The translations under genes and the position numbers were made by a program. The notes beneath the pieces are model-generated. The model worked only from the letters and a program-made list of their open reading frames with translations. It made no database searches and was not told the origin of the DNA. From the NCBI GenBank assembly GCA_964559205.1, contig CAZLHV010000100.1, positions 1 to 11,350 on the forward strand: DNA of 11,350 bases, in the 5' to 3' direction. This document shows, one piece after another, positions 1 to 7,994 of this stretch (position 1 is the first letter of the stretch; the number at the start of each line of letters is the position of its first letter). Source of the DNA: GWF2-43-63 sp964559205 (GTDB taxonomy: Bacteria; Bacteroidota; Bacteroidia; Bacteroidales; DTU049).

Positions 1-102
1 GCAATCGATGTGAAACCAGTCGGACTGATAGGCGTCGAGTTCGCGCACCAGTTCAGGCAAATCGGATGTTCCGGCACTATATAACGAAGCTGAAATTTTC
101 AT
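1..102 (-). CDS. Ribulose-phosphate 3-epimerase-like protein, N-terminal fragment (partial)
   Basis: Only the first 34 residues are in the window; the gene runs off the left edge. The visible protein starts MKISASLYSAG and ends DWFHIDC. Rpe proteins are TIM barrels that interconvert ribulose-5-phosphate and xylulose-5-phosphate in the pentose phosphate pathway. Their first strand carries a Ser-containing motif of the PSIL type and the second strand ends in H-x-D, both metal or substrate ligands. Here S6 and the pair H31/D33 sit at matching spacing. SASL replaces the usual PSIL and a Cys follows the Asp, so this may be a divergent member rather than the main Rpe. The ATG at 102-100 is preceded by a Bacteroidota -7 box 18 bases upstream, which supports this start. 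The family call is by recognition of a short fragment and is therefore moderate. Confidence 0.6.
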   Translation of the reverse strand, partial: MKISASLYSAGTSDLPELVRELDAYQSDWFHIDC

Positions 103-119
103 TTTAATTAAATACGGAG

Positions 120-127
120 CAAAGATA
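120..127 (-). promoter_or_regulatory. Bacteroidota -7 promoter box for the epimerase-like gene
   Basis: On the minus strand the bases read TATCTTTG, an exact match to the TAnnTTTG -7 consensus used by the primary sigma factor of Bacteroidota. It lies 17 bases before the ATG at 102. I see no convincing TTTG -33 element at the right spacing. Confidence 0.6.
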
Positions 128-460
128 CAAAAATAGTGGTCAGTGCAGAGGCGTTGCAATGCAACGGCTGTAACATGTTGGCAGTGGTGAGTAGTGAGTT
201 GGGAAAGCATTCATCTACTTCAAACTTTTTGTTCACAAAGGTTTTGTGTCAAATAATCTATCGCCGACTTTTGCTGGCAATAAAATTCTGTTCATGCGAT
301 AATGTATTTATCATTGTTCCGAGACACATGCGGAATTCACCGACGGACTGCAGCACGATTACGGCGGAGAGTTGTATTTATTGCATTGATCCATACCATT
401 CATTTATTATCATACGATATTTGTTTGCCTGACACGAAACGCTTGAATCAAAATTCATAT
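128..460. other. Intergenic region between divergent genes, no gene supported
   Basis: About 330 bases separate the epimerase promoter from the DUF6629-like gene promoter. An open frame at 136-432 starts with GTG and encodes a cysteine-rich, patternless peptide that resembles no family I know, so I do not call it. The only structure I see is a perfect 7-bp inverted repeat with a one-base centre at 152-166 (CGTTGCA, A, TGCAACG). Confidence 0.6.
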
Positions 461-468
461 TACTTTTG
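461..468 (+). promoter_or_regulatory. Bacteroidota -7 promoter box for the DUF6629-like gene
   Basis: The bases TACTTTTG match the TAnnTTTG -7 consensus and lie 32 bases before the ATG at 501. A TTG at 443-445 could serve as a poor -33 element, but its spacing is short. Confidence 0.5.
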
Positions 469-500
469 AACCGAATTATTCTTCCGAAAACAATTATTCC

Positions 501-1160
501 ATGTGTTTCTCAGCCACAGCCAGTTTCGCGGCAGGAGCAGTACTGACTGCCATCGGCGCAGTAGCGTTACGTAAAACCACAAAACCGCAGCAGTTGCCAT
601 TTGCAGGTATTCCGATCCTGTTTGCCGCTCAACAGTTTGCCGAAGGGTTTCTCTGGCTGTCCCTTTCAAATCCCGATTATGCAGCATTGAAAATGCCCTG
701 CACCTACCTGTTTTTGTTTTTCGCACAGGTCTTCTGGCCATTCTGGGTCCCCTTTGCCATAATGAAGCTTGAAACGCATCCGCGCCGAAAAAAAATACTA
801 CGCATCATGTTTGCAATTGGCTCCATGGTATCGCTGTATTTTATTACCTGCATGATGATCTTTCCGGTCAACGGCGTTATTCGTGAGTGCCATATCTTTT
901 ACACTTTTGGATATCCAGTGGTCATGACACCGGTGGTCACAGGCTTTTATGCCATCGCGACGATCGGATCGCTCATGTTTTCATCGGTAAGGGGAATGAA
1001 ACTATTCGGAGCTCTGGTGCTGCTCGCATACCTTGTTACAGGTGTTTTCTATTTCGACTTTTTTGTTTCGGTGTGGTGTTTCTTTTCGGCCCTGCTTAGC
1101 GCCATGATTGTGTGGATAATTCTACACTTGCGTTCTAAAAAAGGCAATTTGCTCAGATAA
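501..1160 (+). CDS. DUF6629-like multi-pass membrane protein
   Basis: The 219-residue protein begins MCFSATASFAAGA and has about seven hydrophobic segments. They lie roughly at residues 4-24, 34-56, 66-88, 100-122, 136-157, 166-186 and 190-212, and a basic tail (LRSKKGNLLR) ends the protein. The MC-[FW]-SA-T start, followed by a helix, a basic patch and a second helix rich in LPF..IP.LFA.QQ..EG..W, is what I know as the DUF6629 family. It is an uncharacterised integral inner-membrane family found in several phyla. The conserved Q-Q-x-x-E-G in helix 2 is unusual for a membrane core and may mark a functional site; that is inference. The gene stands alone, divergent from the epimerase-like gene and convergent with rlmN, with no obvious partner. 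No Shine-Dalgarno precedes the ATG, as is usual in this phylum. The family call is from recognition, not a search. Confidence 0.75.
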   Translation: MCFSATASFAAGAVLTAIGAVALRKTTKPQQLPFAGIPILFAAQQFAEGFLWLSLSNPDYAALKMPCTYLFLFFAQVFWPFWVPFAIMKLETHPRRKKILRIMFAIGSMVSLYFITCMMIFPVNGVIRECHIFYTFGYPVVMTPVVTGFYAIATIGSLMFSSVRGMKLFGALVLLAYLVTGVFYFDFFVSVWCFFSALLSAMIVWIILHLRSKKGNLLR

Positions 1161-1245
1161 CACCAGAATGGAATCCAGTCACAACCATGCTGACAGCAAC
1201 TTTGTATTCATTGCGCCCTTCGTCGAAAAATGCACAGATCGGTGC

Positions 1246-2271
1246 TTAGTCTGTTGCAGGTTTTTTCCCGGCAAGCGTTCCGCAGGCAGCCATGATGTCG
1301 CGACCGCGTGAGCGCCGAATGGTTGTTCCCACACCACGTTGCAACAACTCCTGCTGAAACTTTATCACTTCGTTCTCGTCGGGCGACTCAAAGGGCAAAC
1401 CAGGAACTTTATTGTATGGAATCAGGTTTACCTTTGCGCGACAACGCATGGCCAAATCGGCAAGCCGGACTGCATGAGGCTTGTGATGATTGATTCCTTT
1501 GAAGACAATGTATTCGAGCGATACCCGGCGATGCTTGGGCAATTCGTGACTGCGAATGGTGTCGAGTGCATCTTTTACCGGATGGCTGTTTTCGACCGGC
1601 ATCAGTTTGGCTCGATCCTCCGAAAAGGGACTATGCAGACTGATGGCAATGTTTACCCGGGTTTTCTCAAGCAATTGCTCAAGATTTGCAGTTAAACCGA
1701 TGGTAGAAACGGTAATGCGTCCGGCACCAAAAGCAAATCCCCAGTCTGCGGTCAGAATTTCAAGACTGTTTAAAACCGCTTCGAGGTTATCGAGCGGTTC
1801 ACCCATGCCCATATACACAATATTTGTAATTTGAGCTGCCTCGTCGATCGACATCAGCTGATTCAAAATTTCGCCCGAACTGAGCTGCCCATGAAAGCCA
1901 TTCATGCCAGTAGCACAGAATCGGCATCCATAGCGGCAGCCTGCTTGCGATGAAACGCAAACCGTGAGTCGCTCGCCGTCGGGAATAACGGCCGTTTCGA
2001 CCACGCGGCCACCACTGTATTCAAATAAATATTTTTTGGTTCCGTCTTTCGAAACTGAGACCTGTGACCAGGGGGTTAAAAATGCAGGATACGTCTGTGC
2101 AAGCCACTCCCTAATGTTCTTAGGCAGATTGCTCATCTGCTCATAATCAAACACACGGTTGCGGTATAACCACGTGCAAAGCTGTTGTGCAGTGAACGAA
2201 CGCGCGCCACCGGCAGCAATTGCAGCCGAAATCTCAGACAAGGTCAATCCAAAAAGTGAAGCAGAATCCAT
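1246..2271 (-). CDS. rlmN: 23S rRNA (adenine(2503)-C(2))-methyltransferase RlmN, radical SAM enzyme
   Basis: RlmN methylates C2 of A2503 in 23S rRNA and, in E. coli, C2 of A37 in several tRNAs, using a [4Fe-4S] cluster and S-adenosylmethionine. The 341-residue protein has the N-terminal RlmN region (FGLTLSEI, then LPKNIREWL near residue 50) and the radical SAM cluster motif at C112, C116 and C119 (GCRYGCRFCATG). It also has the SAM-binding GMGEPLDN motif and the C-terminal RRSRGRDIMAACG motif. The two catalytic cysteines of the family are matched by C105, seven residues before the cluster as in E. coli, and by C330. It is about 40 residues shorter than the E. coli enzyme, mostly at the N-terminus. 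An in-frame TAA at 2289-2287 lies just upstream and no other start fits, so the ATG at 2271 is the start. Oddly, that ATG follows directly after the T-tract of the tRNA terminator. Confidence 0.96.
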   Translation of the reverse strand: MDSASLFGLTLSEISAAIAAGGARSFTAQQLCTWLYRNRVFDYEQMSNLPKNIREWLAQTYPAFLTPWSQVSVSKDGTKKYLFEYSGGRVVETAVIPDGERLTVCVSSQAGCRYGCRFCATGMNGFHGQLSSGEILNQLMSIDEAAQITNIVYMGMGEPLDNLEAVLNSLEILTADWGFAFGAGRITVSTIGLTANLEQLLEKTRVNIAISLHSPFSEDRAKLMPVENSHPVKDALDTIRSHELPKHRRVSLEYIVFKGINHHKPHAVRLADLAMRCRAKVNLIPYNKVPGLPFESPDENEVIKFQQELLQRGVGTTIRRSRGRDIMAACGTLAGKKPATD

Positions 2272-2273
2272 AC

Positions 2274-2297
2274 AAAAAAACCCGGTTTAGCCGGGTT
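2274..2297 (-). terminator. Intrinsic terminator after tRNA-Ala, abutting the rlmN start
   Basis: Read on the minus strand, the stem AACCCGG, loop CTAAA and stem CCGGGTT are followed by a run of seven T. This is a standard Rho-independent terminator shape for the tRNA transcript. The T-run ends two bases before the rlmN ATG, so it also occupies the place of the rlmN ribosome binding region. Confidence 0.8.
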
Positions 2298-2309
2298 CTG
2301 ATTTATTTG

Positions 2310-2383
2310 TGGAGCATACGAGAGTCGAACTCGTTACCTCTTGACTGCCAGTCAAACGCTCTAGCCAAATGAGCTAATGCCCC
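2310..2383 (-). tRNA. tRNA-Ala, anticodon GGC
   Basis: The 74-base sequence folds into a full cloverleaf. The acceptor stem GGGGCAT pairs with ATGCTCC, the D stem is GCTC/GAGC, and the anticodon stem TTTGA pairs with TCAAG with one G-T pair. The anticodon loop is CTGGCAG, and the T stem ACGAG/CTCGT is perfect with loop TTCGACT. The anticodon at positions 34-36 is GGC, which reads GCC (alanine). The acceptor stem contains the G3:U70 wobble pair, the classic alanine identity element, which confirms the assignment. The discriminator base is A. CCA is not encoded, so it must be added enzymatically. Position 37 is A. A promoter box lies 13 bases upstream and a terminator follows, then rlmN on the same strand. 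Confidence 0.96.
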
Positions 2384-2396
2384 AACTTTAGGGCTG

Positions 2397-2404
2397 CAAA
2401 TATA
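2397..2404 (-). promoter_or_regulatory. Bacteroidota -7 promoter box for tRNA-Ala (and probably rlmN)
   Basis: The minus strand reads TATATTTG, an exact TAnnTTTG match, 13 bases before the mature tRNA 5' end. I see no other TAnnTTTG box between the tRNA and rlmN, so this is the only visible promoter for both genes. Confidence 0.65.
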
Positions 2405-2512
2405 CAAAGTTTTTCTGATTTGAAAAAAAACTTTATTACCAGGTCACAAAAATATTTGCATTGAATCATTGGTTCCGAAATCAACGTAACAGATCATCCA
2501 TCCAAAATACTT

Positions 2513-2520
2513 TATCTTTG
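2513..2520 (+). promoter_or_regulatory. Bacteroidota -7 promoter box for the large barrel gene
   Basis: The bases TATCTTTG match TAnnTTTG exactly and end 17 bases before the ATG at 2538. No clear TTTG -33 element is present at the usual spacing. Confidence 0.6.
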
Positions 2521-2537
2521 TTTTCGTTCATTAAACC

Positions 2538-5500
2538 ATGTGGCGATTCATTGCATCATTGGCGTTGTTATTGACCGTTCTTAACGGAAGGGCTCAGCAT
2601 GAATCTGCCCTGAAAACACGCATGCTGCATTTTCCGCTCCCCGACTCATTGCTGCTGGATTCCTTCACCGTAAATCCGGAGTCCATCCAATTGCTCCTGC
2701 CCAATCAAACAAAGCTCGATACATCGTATTATACCTACGACATCAATAGCGGATGGCTCAGGTTTAAAAAATCACTTTTGGCCGATAGCGGCACTGTGAG
2801 CATTCAATACGAAGCCATGAGTGTGCAGCTCACCAAAGTTTACCGGCACAAGGATACGACCTTGCTTTTTCCAGAGCTGAAACAATTTTACGACCCCTTT
2901 GCTGCTTCAAACGCGGCAGGAAGCAGCGACTGGCTCGAAACCGGTGGGCTCGTGAAATCGGGCAGTATCACCCGTGGATTCAGCGTGGGCAACCGGCAGG
3001 ATTTTGCGCTCAACTCATCGCTTAACCTCATATTATCGGGAAAGCTTAACAACGATCTTGAGATTCAGGCTGCGATATCCGACGCAAGTATTCCGGTTCA
3101 ACCCGATGGGAATACGCAGCAAATACAGGAATTCGATAAAATATTTATCCGGCTTTCGAAGGATAAAACATCCTTCACTGCTGGCGATATTGAAACACAC
3201 TCAACTGATCAGGATTACTTTTTACGATACAACCGAAAGGCTCAAGGTGCCTCGCTATCAAGCGAACTGGATCCAGGGCTCATCAAAAACGATCACTTGG
3301 GATTCACTGTGAGTGGCGCATTTGGCAAAGGCCGGTATGCCCGGCAGGAAATTAATGCCATCGAAAGCAACAGGGGTCCATATAAACTCAGAGGCAACAA
3401 CAACGAAAACTATATCATTGTTCTTGCTGGCAGCGAAAAAGTATTTGTCGATGGAGCTCAATTAACCAGGGGCGAAGAAAACGATTACATTATTGATTAC
3501 AATACTGCAGAAATCACATTCACAAACAGAGTCGTCATTTCTTCAAAAACAAGAATCATTGCCGAATTCGAGTATTCCGACAAGAATTATGCACGATCAC
3601 TTGTTTCTGCTGGCGCCGATTACAAAGTTGGAAAATTCAGTGCAGGAATTAGCCTGTTGTCAGAAACCGACCTGAAGAATCAAACCATCATGCAGGAGCT
3701 AAGCGATGAACAAAAAGCCATTCTTGCACAGGCTGGCGACCAACCCGATCTTGCCATTGCAAGCGGAATCGACAGTATTGGATTCAATACCAGCAGGGTA
3801 TTATATGCACTGCGCGACAGCCTGGGTTATGACAGTGTTTTTGTATATTCAACTCATCCAGACAGTGCACATTTCGCCTTGTCCTTTTCATACGTGGGGT
3901 CAAACCACGGAAACTATATTCAAACAGGAAGCGATGCAAATGGAAGGGTTTTTAAGTGGGTGGCTCCCACATCAGGCATCCCTCAGGGCGATTATGAGCC
4001 TGTTATCTTGCTGATTACACCAAAAAAAACAAGCCTATACACTTTCCGTACAGCATGGCAATTCAGCACAAACACGATGATTAAAGCCGAATATGCTCAA
4101 AGCGATAAAGACCTCAACCTGTTTTCAGATTTAGATGACGACAACAACAAAGGTCGCGCACTGATGTTCAGCTTTAATCACCGCAAGGAAATCGGAAAAG
4201 ACACAACAAAAAAATGGCTGCTTGACGCAGTTGTCAGGGGTGACGTAACCGATCATGCGTTTTCCATTGCCGACCGGTTCCGATCGGTCGAATTCGATCG
4301 CGACTGGAATTCGGCATTCATGGATGTAGGAGGTAACCGATGGTTTGGAGAAGCACTTGTGTCGCTAAAAAATCGCAGGAAGGACTACTTTGGATTGAGC
4401 AGTGGAATATTTTTAAGAGATGCCGTTAATCGGGCAATCAAACACTCCTTTCAAGCTGATAAACGATGGAAAAAGCTCAGAATCGAAAGCAAAATCTCCT
4501 GGCTTGAATCACCTGCTGCAGGTCTCAACACACAATTTCTTCGTCATCATCATCTGGCAGAACTCACATTCGGTAAAATGTTTAGCGGAATTGAAACAGA
4601 TGGTGAATCGAGAAAAACAAGAATTGGCGAAAGCACATTGTTGCATAGCAGCTCTGCCGCTTGGTGGTCAGGCAAAATATATTACGGACTGTCCGACAGC
4701 TCTGGAAACAAAATCAGGGTATACTATACCCAACGTACCGATACACGTCCCGACAGCACCTACTTTGTGCCTGAAATAAACAGTCAGGACTGGGGTGCTG
4801 AGGCTGGAGGTTCTCCATGGAAAGGACATGAGGCTTTAGCAAGAATAAGCTACCGCCGGCTGAATTATAGCGATAGTATTGTAAGTAAGGAAGAATTCGT
4901 TCTAGGAAGAACTGAATACAGTGGTCGATTGAAAAACAGGCTCCTTGTGTTCAGTATGAATTATGAAGCCGGATCGGGTATGGAGGCAAAGAAGGAATTC
5001 ACCTATCTTGAGGTCGCCCCAGGTCAAGGAAACTACGCCTGGATTGACTATAATGGCAACAACATTCGCGAACTCAACGAGTTTGAATCAGCTGCATTCA
5101 GCGATCAGGGAAATTTCATCCGGGTGTTCACTCCAACCAACGATTATATCAGAGTTTTCTATTCAAACCTGGCGGGAAGCCTTTCTCTGGCACTTTCAGA
5201 ATGGATCAAAAAAGAAAAAGGACCATTATCATGGCTTGCGCGTATCTCAAACCGCAGTGCATTCAGCTGGGATAAAAAAACATCTTCCAATCAACTAATT
5301 GAAATGTATATTCCGTTTTCGGCCGATGAAAACGACACCACATTGGTGACTCAAATCTCCATTTGGAGAAACATAGCATCCTTCAAATCAAAAAACGGAC
5401 AAACATCGATTATCTGGACAAATACTTCAGGGAGAAACAGAGGTTTACTTACCAACGGTGTGGAAGACCGGAGCAATGAAAGCAATGAATTAAAGCTTAT

Positions 5501-5993
5501 TCAAACCATCCGGCGCGTTTGGAACATCGAAATGTCCCTCAGCAATGGAAACAAGAATTACTCATCCGAGTATTTTCAATCAAACAACTATGCCATTAGA
5601 GAACATGCCATCAGGCCTATTGCAGCCTGGCAACCAGGAACAACGTTCCGATGGTCCTGGATTTATCAATACAGCGAAAAAAACAATACTCTAAGCACAC
5701 AGCGTGCTATTGTTCGCAAGGCAGGAACAGAACTGAAATTCAGCAAATCGGGAACCGGTCTTGCACTCCTTCAGTTCAACATGTTGCAGATAAACTTTCT
5801 TGGTACCACCGACAGCAATTTAGGATATATCATGCTGGAAGGCCTGAAACCAGGACGAAACTTCACCTGGAATCTCAGCATACAGCGCACTTTGGGGAGC
5901 AACATGCAACTCAATTTCATGTATGAAGGCCGATCAAGCGAAGGCAACCCGGTCATCCATACAGGCAATGTTCAGGTTAGGGTATTTTTCTGA
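2538..5993 (+). CDS. Large predicted outer-membrane beta-barrel protein, function unknown
   Basis: The 1151-residue protein starts with a signal peptide (MWRFIASLALLLTVLNGRAQ, likely cut before Q20). The N-terminal part reads as beta-sandwich-like. A conserved-looking block lies near residues 140-205 (SGSITRGFSVGN, then GNTQQIQEFDKIFIRL). A second lies near 285-350 (VLAGSEKVFVDGAQLTRG, then DYIIDYNTAEITFT). I recognise these blocks from large uncharacterised Bacteroidota surface proteins. From about residue 400 the sequence alternates polar and hydrophobic or aromatic residues, as in long beta-barrels. It ends in VRVFF, an aromatic C-terminus typical of outer-membrane barrels. D837 begins a DYNGNNIRELNEFE segment that resembles an acidic calcium-binding loop. 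There is no T9SS sorting domain, which fits a barrel inserted in the membrane rather than a secreted cargo. The gene is monocistronic and converges with the DUF2341 gene. A remnant of a paralogue lies at 8297-8455. Transport, secretion or adhesion roles are all possible; I assign none. Confidence 0.75.
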   Translation: MWRFIASLALLLTVLNGRAQHESALKTRMLHFPLPDSLLLDSFTVNPESIQLLLPNQTKLDTSYYTYDINSGWLRFKKSLLADSGTVSIQYEAMSVQLTKVYRHKDTTLLFPELKQFYDPFAASNAAGSSDWLETGGLVKSGSITRGFSVGNRQDFALNSSLNLILSGKLNNDLEIQAAISDASIPVQPDGNTQQIQEFDKIFIRLSKDKTSFTAGDIETHSTDQDYFLRYNRKAQGASLSSELDPGLIKNDHLGFTVSGAFGKGRYARQEINAIESNRGPYKLRGNNNENYIIVLAGSEKVFVDGAQLTRGEENDYIIDYNTAEITFTNRVVISSKTRIIAEFEYSDKNYARSLVSAGADYKVGKFSAGISLLSETDLKNQTIMQELSDEQKAILAQAGDQPDLAIASGIDSIGFNTSRVLYALRDSLGYDSVFVYSTHPDSAHFALSFSYVGSNHGNYIQTGSDANGRVFKWVAPTSGIPQGDYEPVILLITPKKTSLYTFRTAWQFSTNTMIKAEYAQSDKDLNLFSDLDDDNNKGRALMFSFNHRKEIGKDTTKKWLLDAVVRGDVTDHAFSIADRFRSVEFDRDWNSAFMDVGGNRWFGEALVSLKNRRKDYFGLSSGIFLRDAVNRAIKHSFQADKRWKKLRIESKISWLESPAAGLNTQFLRHHHLAELTFGKMFSGIETDGESRKTRIGESTLLHSSSAAWWSGKIYYGLSDSSGNKIRVYYTQRTDTRPDSTYFVPEINSQDWGAEAGGSPWKGHEALARISYRRLNYSDSIVSKEEFVLGRTEYSGRLKNRLLVFSMNYEAGSGMEAKKEFTYLEVAPGQGNYAWIDYNGNNIRELNEFESAAFSDQGNFIRVFTPTNDYIRVFYSNLAGSLSLALSEWIKKEKGPLSWLARISNRSAFSWDKKTSSNQLIEMYIPFSADENDTTLVTQISIWRNIASFKSKNGQTSIIWTNTSGRNRGLLTNGVEDRSNESNELKLIQTIRRVWNIEMSLSNGNKNYSSEYFQSNNYAIREHAIRPIAAWQPGTTFRWSWIYQYSEKNNTLSTQRAIVRKAGTELKFSKSGTGLALLQFNMLQINFLGTTDSNLGYIMLEGLKPGRNFTWNLSIQRTLGSNMQLNFMYEGRSSEGNPVIHTGNVQVRVFF

Positions 5994-6015
5994 TAGTTTC
6001 CTACAAAAAGCCAAT

Positions 6016-6043
6016 AAAAAACGGGAGGTGTTCTCCTCCCGTT
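6016..6043 (-). terminator. Intrinsic terminator between convergent surface genes
   Basis: A perfect 9-bp stem (AACGGGAGG paired with CCTCCCGTT) encloses a 6-base loop at 6020-6043. On the minus strand it is followed by a T-run (complement of the A-run at 6016-6021), so it best terminates the DUF2341 gene. On the plus strand the bases after the stem are not T-rich, so it would serve the barrel gene only weakly. Confidence 0.8.
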
Positions 6044-6063
6044 GTCGCAAAATTATCAGCAAT

Positions 6064-7974
6064 TTACTGCTTTAGAAAAGCCTTGCTATATTCTGCCTTA
6101 TCGGCAAATCGAACATAATAGGCGCCTGGCTCAAGAAAATCAACAGGCAATACAATTTGATTGTTTCCCATTACACATGCATAATTGGCAACCCATATCT
6201 GGCGGCCTGTCAGATCCGTGATGGCCACGTTAATATTGTTGTAGTCTGAAGAATAGAAACTCAGATGGAGCACATCCTCTGCAGGATTAGGATAAACCTG
6301 AATTTCGGTGACTTGCTCATCCAATAATCCAAGAATGACATTAATCTGATCAGAAATGCCCGTACAACCATTGCTATCGGTCACTTCAACCCTATAGAAT
6401 CCGCTTGCAGTAACAATCAAACTCTCATTGGTGGCCCCGCCAATGATGCTGCCATTATAATACCACTGATACGAAACGTATTGTGTTCCTGCATGAAGTT
6501 CGTTGAAACCTTCAGTGATTACTGGCACCGGATTTGGCACAGCATCAATTGTGTATACATAATAATACGTGCCGCATGTGTTCGTGGCCTCGAGAGAAAT
6601 CTCATCGTCCTGAATCAACAATGGATATGAATAACTTGAATCCGTTCCTGAATACTCCGAAGAACCATTTAAGAAAAACTCATAATTCAAAAACGAATTC
6701 TCTATGGCAATCGTTGTACCGTAACCCTCACACACGATACTGTCAGCGTACACTTCAATCGGGGTGCCGGCATTAAAGCCAACTTCTGTATCAACTGAGG
6801 TTACACTCACCTTATCAATCATCATGTATCCAGTATGGGTCGACCCATCGCCTCCATTTGTAGCTGGAGCAGCACTTCCATATGGTCCACCCAGTCCGCC
6901 TGTAACAATCTGTGGCCCGCTAATCGAAAAAGTGTTTTCATAGAATATTTTAATTCGGCCACCACCGCCGCCGCCGCCATCATCGTTCGCAGTGCTGGTT
7001 CCAACACCTCCATTGCCACCTGCAGCCGAAAGAGTGCCATTGATATCAATATCATTCCCTGCTAAAAGTATGCCTCCTCCAGATCCTCCACCGCTGCCTC
7101 GTGAGCCACCAATTCCCGGAGCTCCATCCATGACGATCGTTCCATTCAAGGTTAAGTAAGTATAAACCAAATATACTCCTCCTCCTCCATTTCCTCCGGA
7201 GCTTACGCCACCACCACCACCCGAGCCCATGCTGATACTCGTAGATGAGGCATCATCATAAACAGGACCACCTGTACCAGGTGTATCTCCCGCATCATAT
7301 CCTCCAGTTCCGCCAACTCCACCATAACTGCCACCCCCTGCACCAGAATTGCTTGAACCGCCTCCACCGCCTGTACCAGATCCTGCTGCAGTAACTGCGC
7401 CCCCGAGCTCACCTTTTCCAATCCCATTGATCACTCCACCAATCTCAGCATATACTCCCATTGACAAAAATCCTGTTTCATCTTCAAGAAATATTGTATC
7501 GCCAGCAGCAACTTCAAACCACTGATAGCCATACATTCCCGAAATAGTATCATTGCCACTGCTGACATATGAGTTGGTGAAAACCTGATTGAAATCTGAA
7601 GTGTTTGCCGCGGTATCATTGCCGTAAACCATGTAAATTACCCTGTCAGAGAGTGGCGCAATCTCATCAATCATCACCCATATCTCTGTTGTGCTGGTAT
7701 TGATTCCCGAACGAACCCAGTGGGGAAATACAACCACGCCGCAGGAATCCGTAAACCGAATATCGTTTCCGGAACTATTCATTTTACCAGCCAAGATAGG
7801 GGTTTCAGTATCCACAATAACCCTGATGATTTCATCAGTAGCCACTGAAGAAAAAGTACTGGTCGCAGTGATCGGAACCGCGTATTGCCAACCTATCAAT
7901 TGCTGTTGTACATATTGTCCGGAAGAAAGCCCGGACAGTACAATTACACACAAAATTGTAAATAATGATTTCAT
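6064..7974 (-). CDS. Secreted DUF2341 / glycine-rich protein with T9SS C-terminal sorting domain
   Basis: The 636-residue protein starts with a signal peptide (MKSLFTILCVIVLSGLSSGQ). A DUF2341 domain covers about residues 30-125 (YAVPITAT, then DIRFTDSCG, then IYMVYGND). A glycine-rich region follows at about 185-375, with repeated TLNGTIVMDG / DINGTLSAAGG strands between GGGG runs, as in parallel beta-helix or filament-like surface proteins. Ig-like or PKD-like segments lie at about 395-550 (VCEGYGTTIAIE, then YQWYYNGSIIGGATN, then YRVEVTDSNGCTG). The last 77 residues (from VYPNPAEDVLHLSF to YYVRFADKAEYSKAFLKQ) are a type A T9SS sorting domain. By family knowledge such proteins cross the outer membrane through the T9SS and are attached or released after the tail is removed. 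A surface adhesin or matrix role is inference. A -7 promoter box lies just upstream and a terminator just downstream, so the gene is its own transcription unit. Confidence 0.88.
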   Translation of the reverse strand: MKSLFTILCVIVLSGLSSGQYVQQQLIGWQYAVPITATSTFSSVATDEIIRVIVDTETPILAGKMNSSGNDIRFTDSCGVVVFPHWVRSGINTSTTEIWVMIDEIAPLSDRVIYMVYGNDTAANTSDFNQVFTNSYVSSGNDTISGMYGYQWFEVAAGDTIFLEDETGFLSMGVYAEIGGVINGIGKGELGGAVTAAGSGTGGGGGSSNSGAGGGSYGGVGGTGGYDAGDTPGTGGPVYDDASSTSISMGSGGGGGVSSGGNGGGGVYLVYTYLTLNGTIVMDGAPGIGGSRGSGGGSGGGILLAGNDIDINGTLSAAGGNGGVGTSTANDDGGGGGGGRIKIFYENTFSISGPQIVTGGLGGPYGSAAPATNGGDGSTHTGYMMIDKVSVTSVDTEVGFNAGTPIEVYADSIVCEGYGTTIAIENSFLNYEFFLNGSSEYSGTDSSYSYPLLIQDDEISLEATNTCGTYYYVYTIDAVPNPVPVITEGFNELHAGTQYVSYQWYYNGSIIGGATNESLIVTASGFYRVEVTDSNGCTGISDQINVILGLLDEQVTEIQVYPNPAEDVLHLSFYSSDYNNINVAITDLTGRQIWVANYACVMGNNQIVLPVDFLEPGAYYVRFADKAEYSKAFLKQ

Positions 7975-7986
7975 GCCTTTTTTTTA

Positions 7987-7994
7987 CAAAGATA
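7987..7994 (-). promoter_or_regulatory. Bacteroidota -7 promoter box for the DUF2341 gene
   Basis: The minus strand reads TATCTTTG, an exact TAnnTTTG match, 12 bases before the ATG at 7974. The short distance implies a very short leader. Confidence 0.6.

Noticed and set aside
136..432. 98-codon open frame on the plus strand starting with GTG
   Set aside because: The peptide is cysteine-rich and patternless, begins inside the divergent promoter region, has no promoter or family resemblance, and looks like chance in intergenic DNA.
1168..1310. Short open frame on the plus strand starting MESSHNHADS between the DUF6629-like gene and rlmN
   Set aside because: It runs antisense into the end of rlmN, is very short and has no recognisable features or ribosome site.
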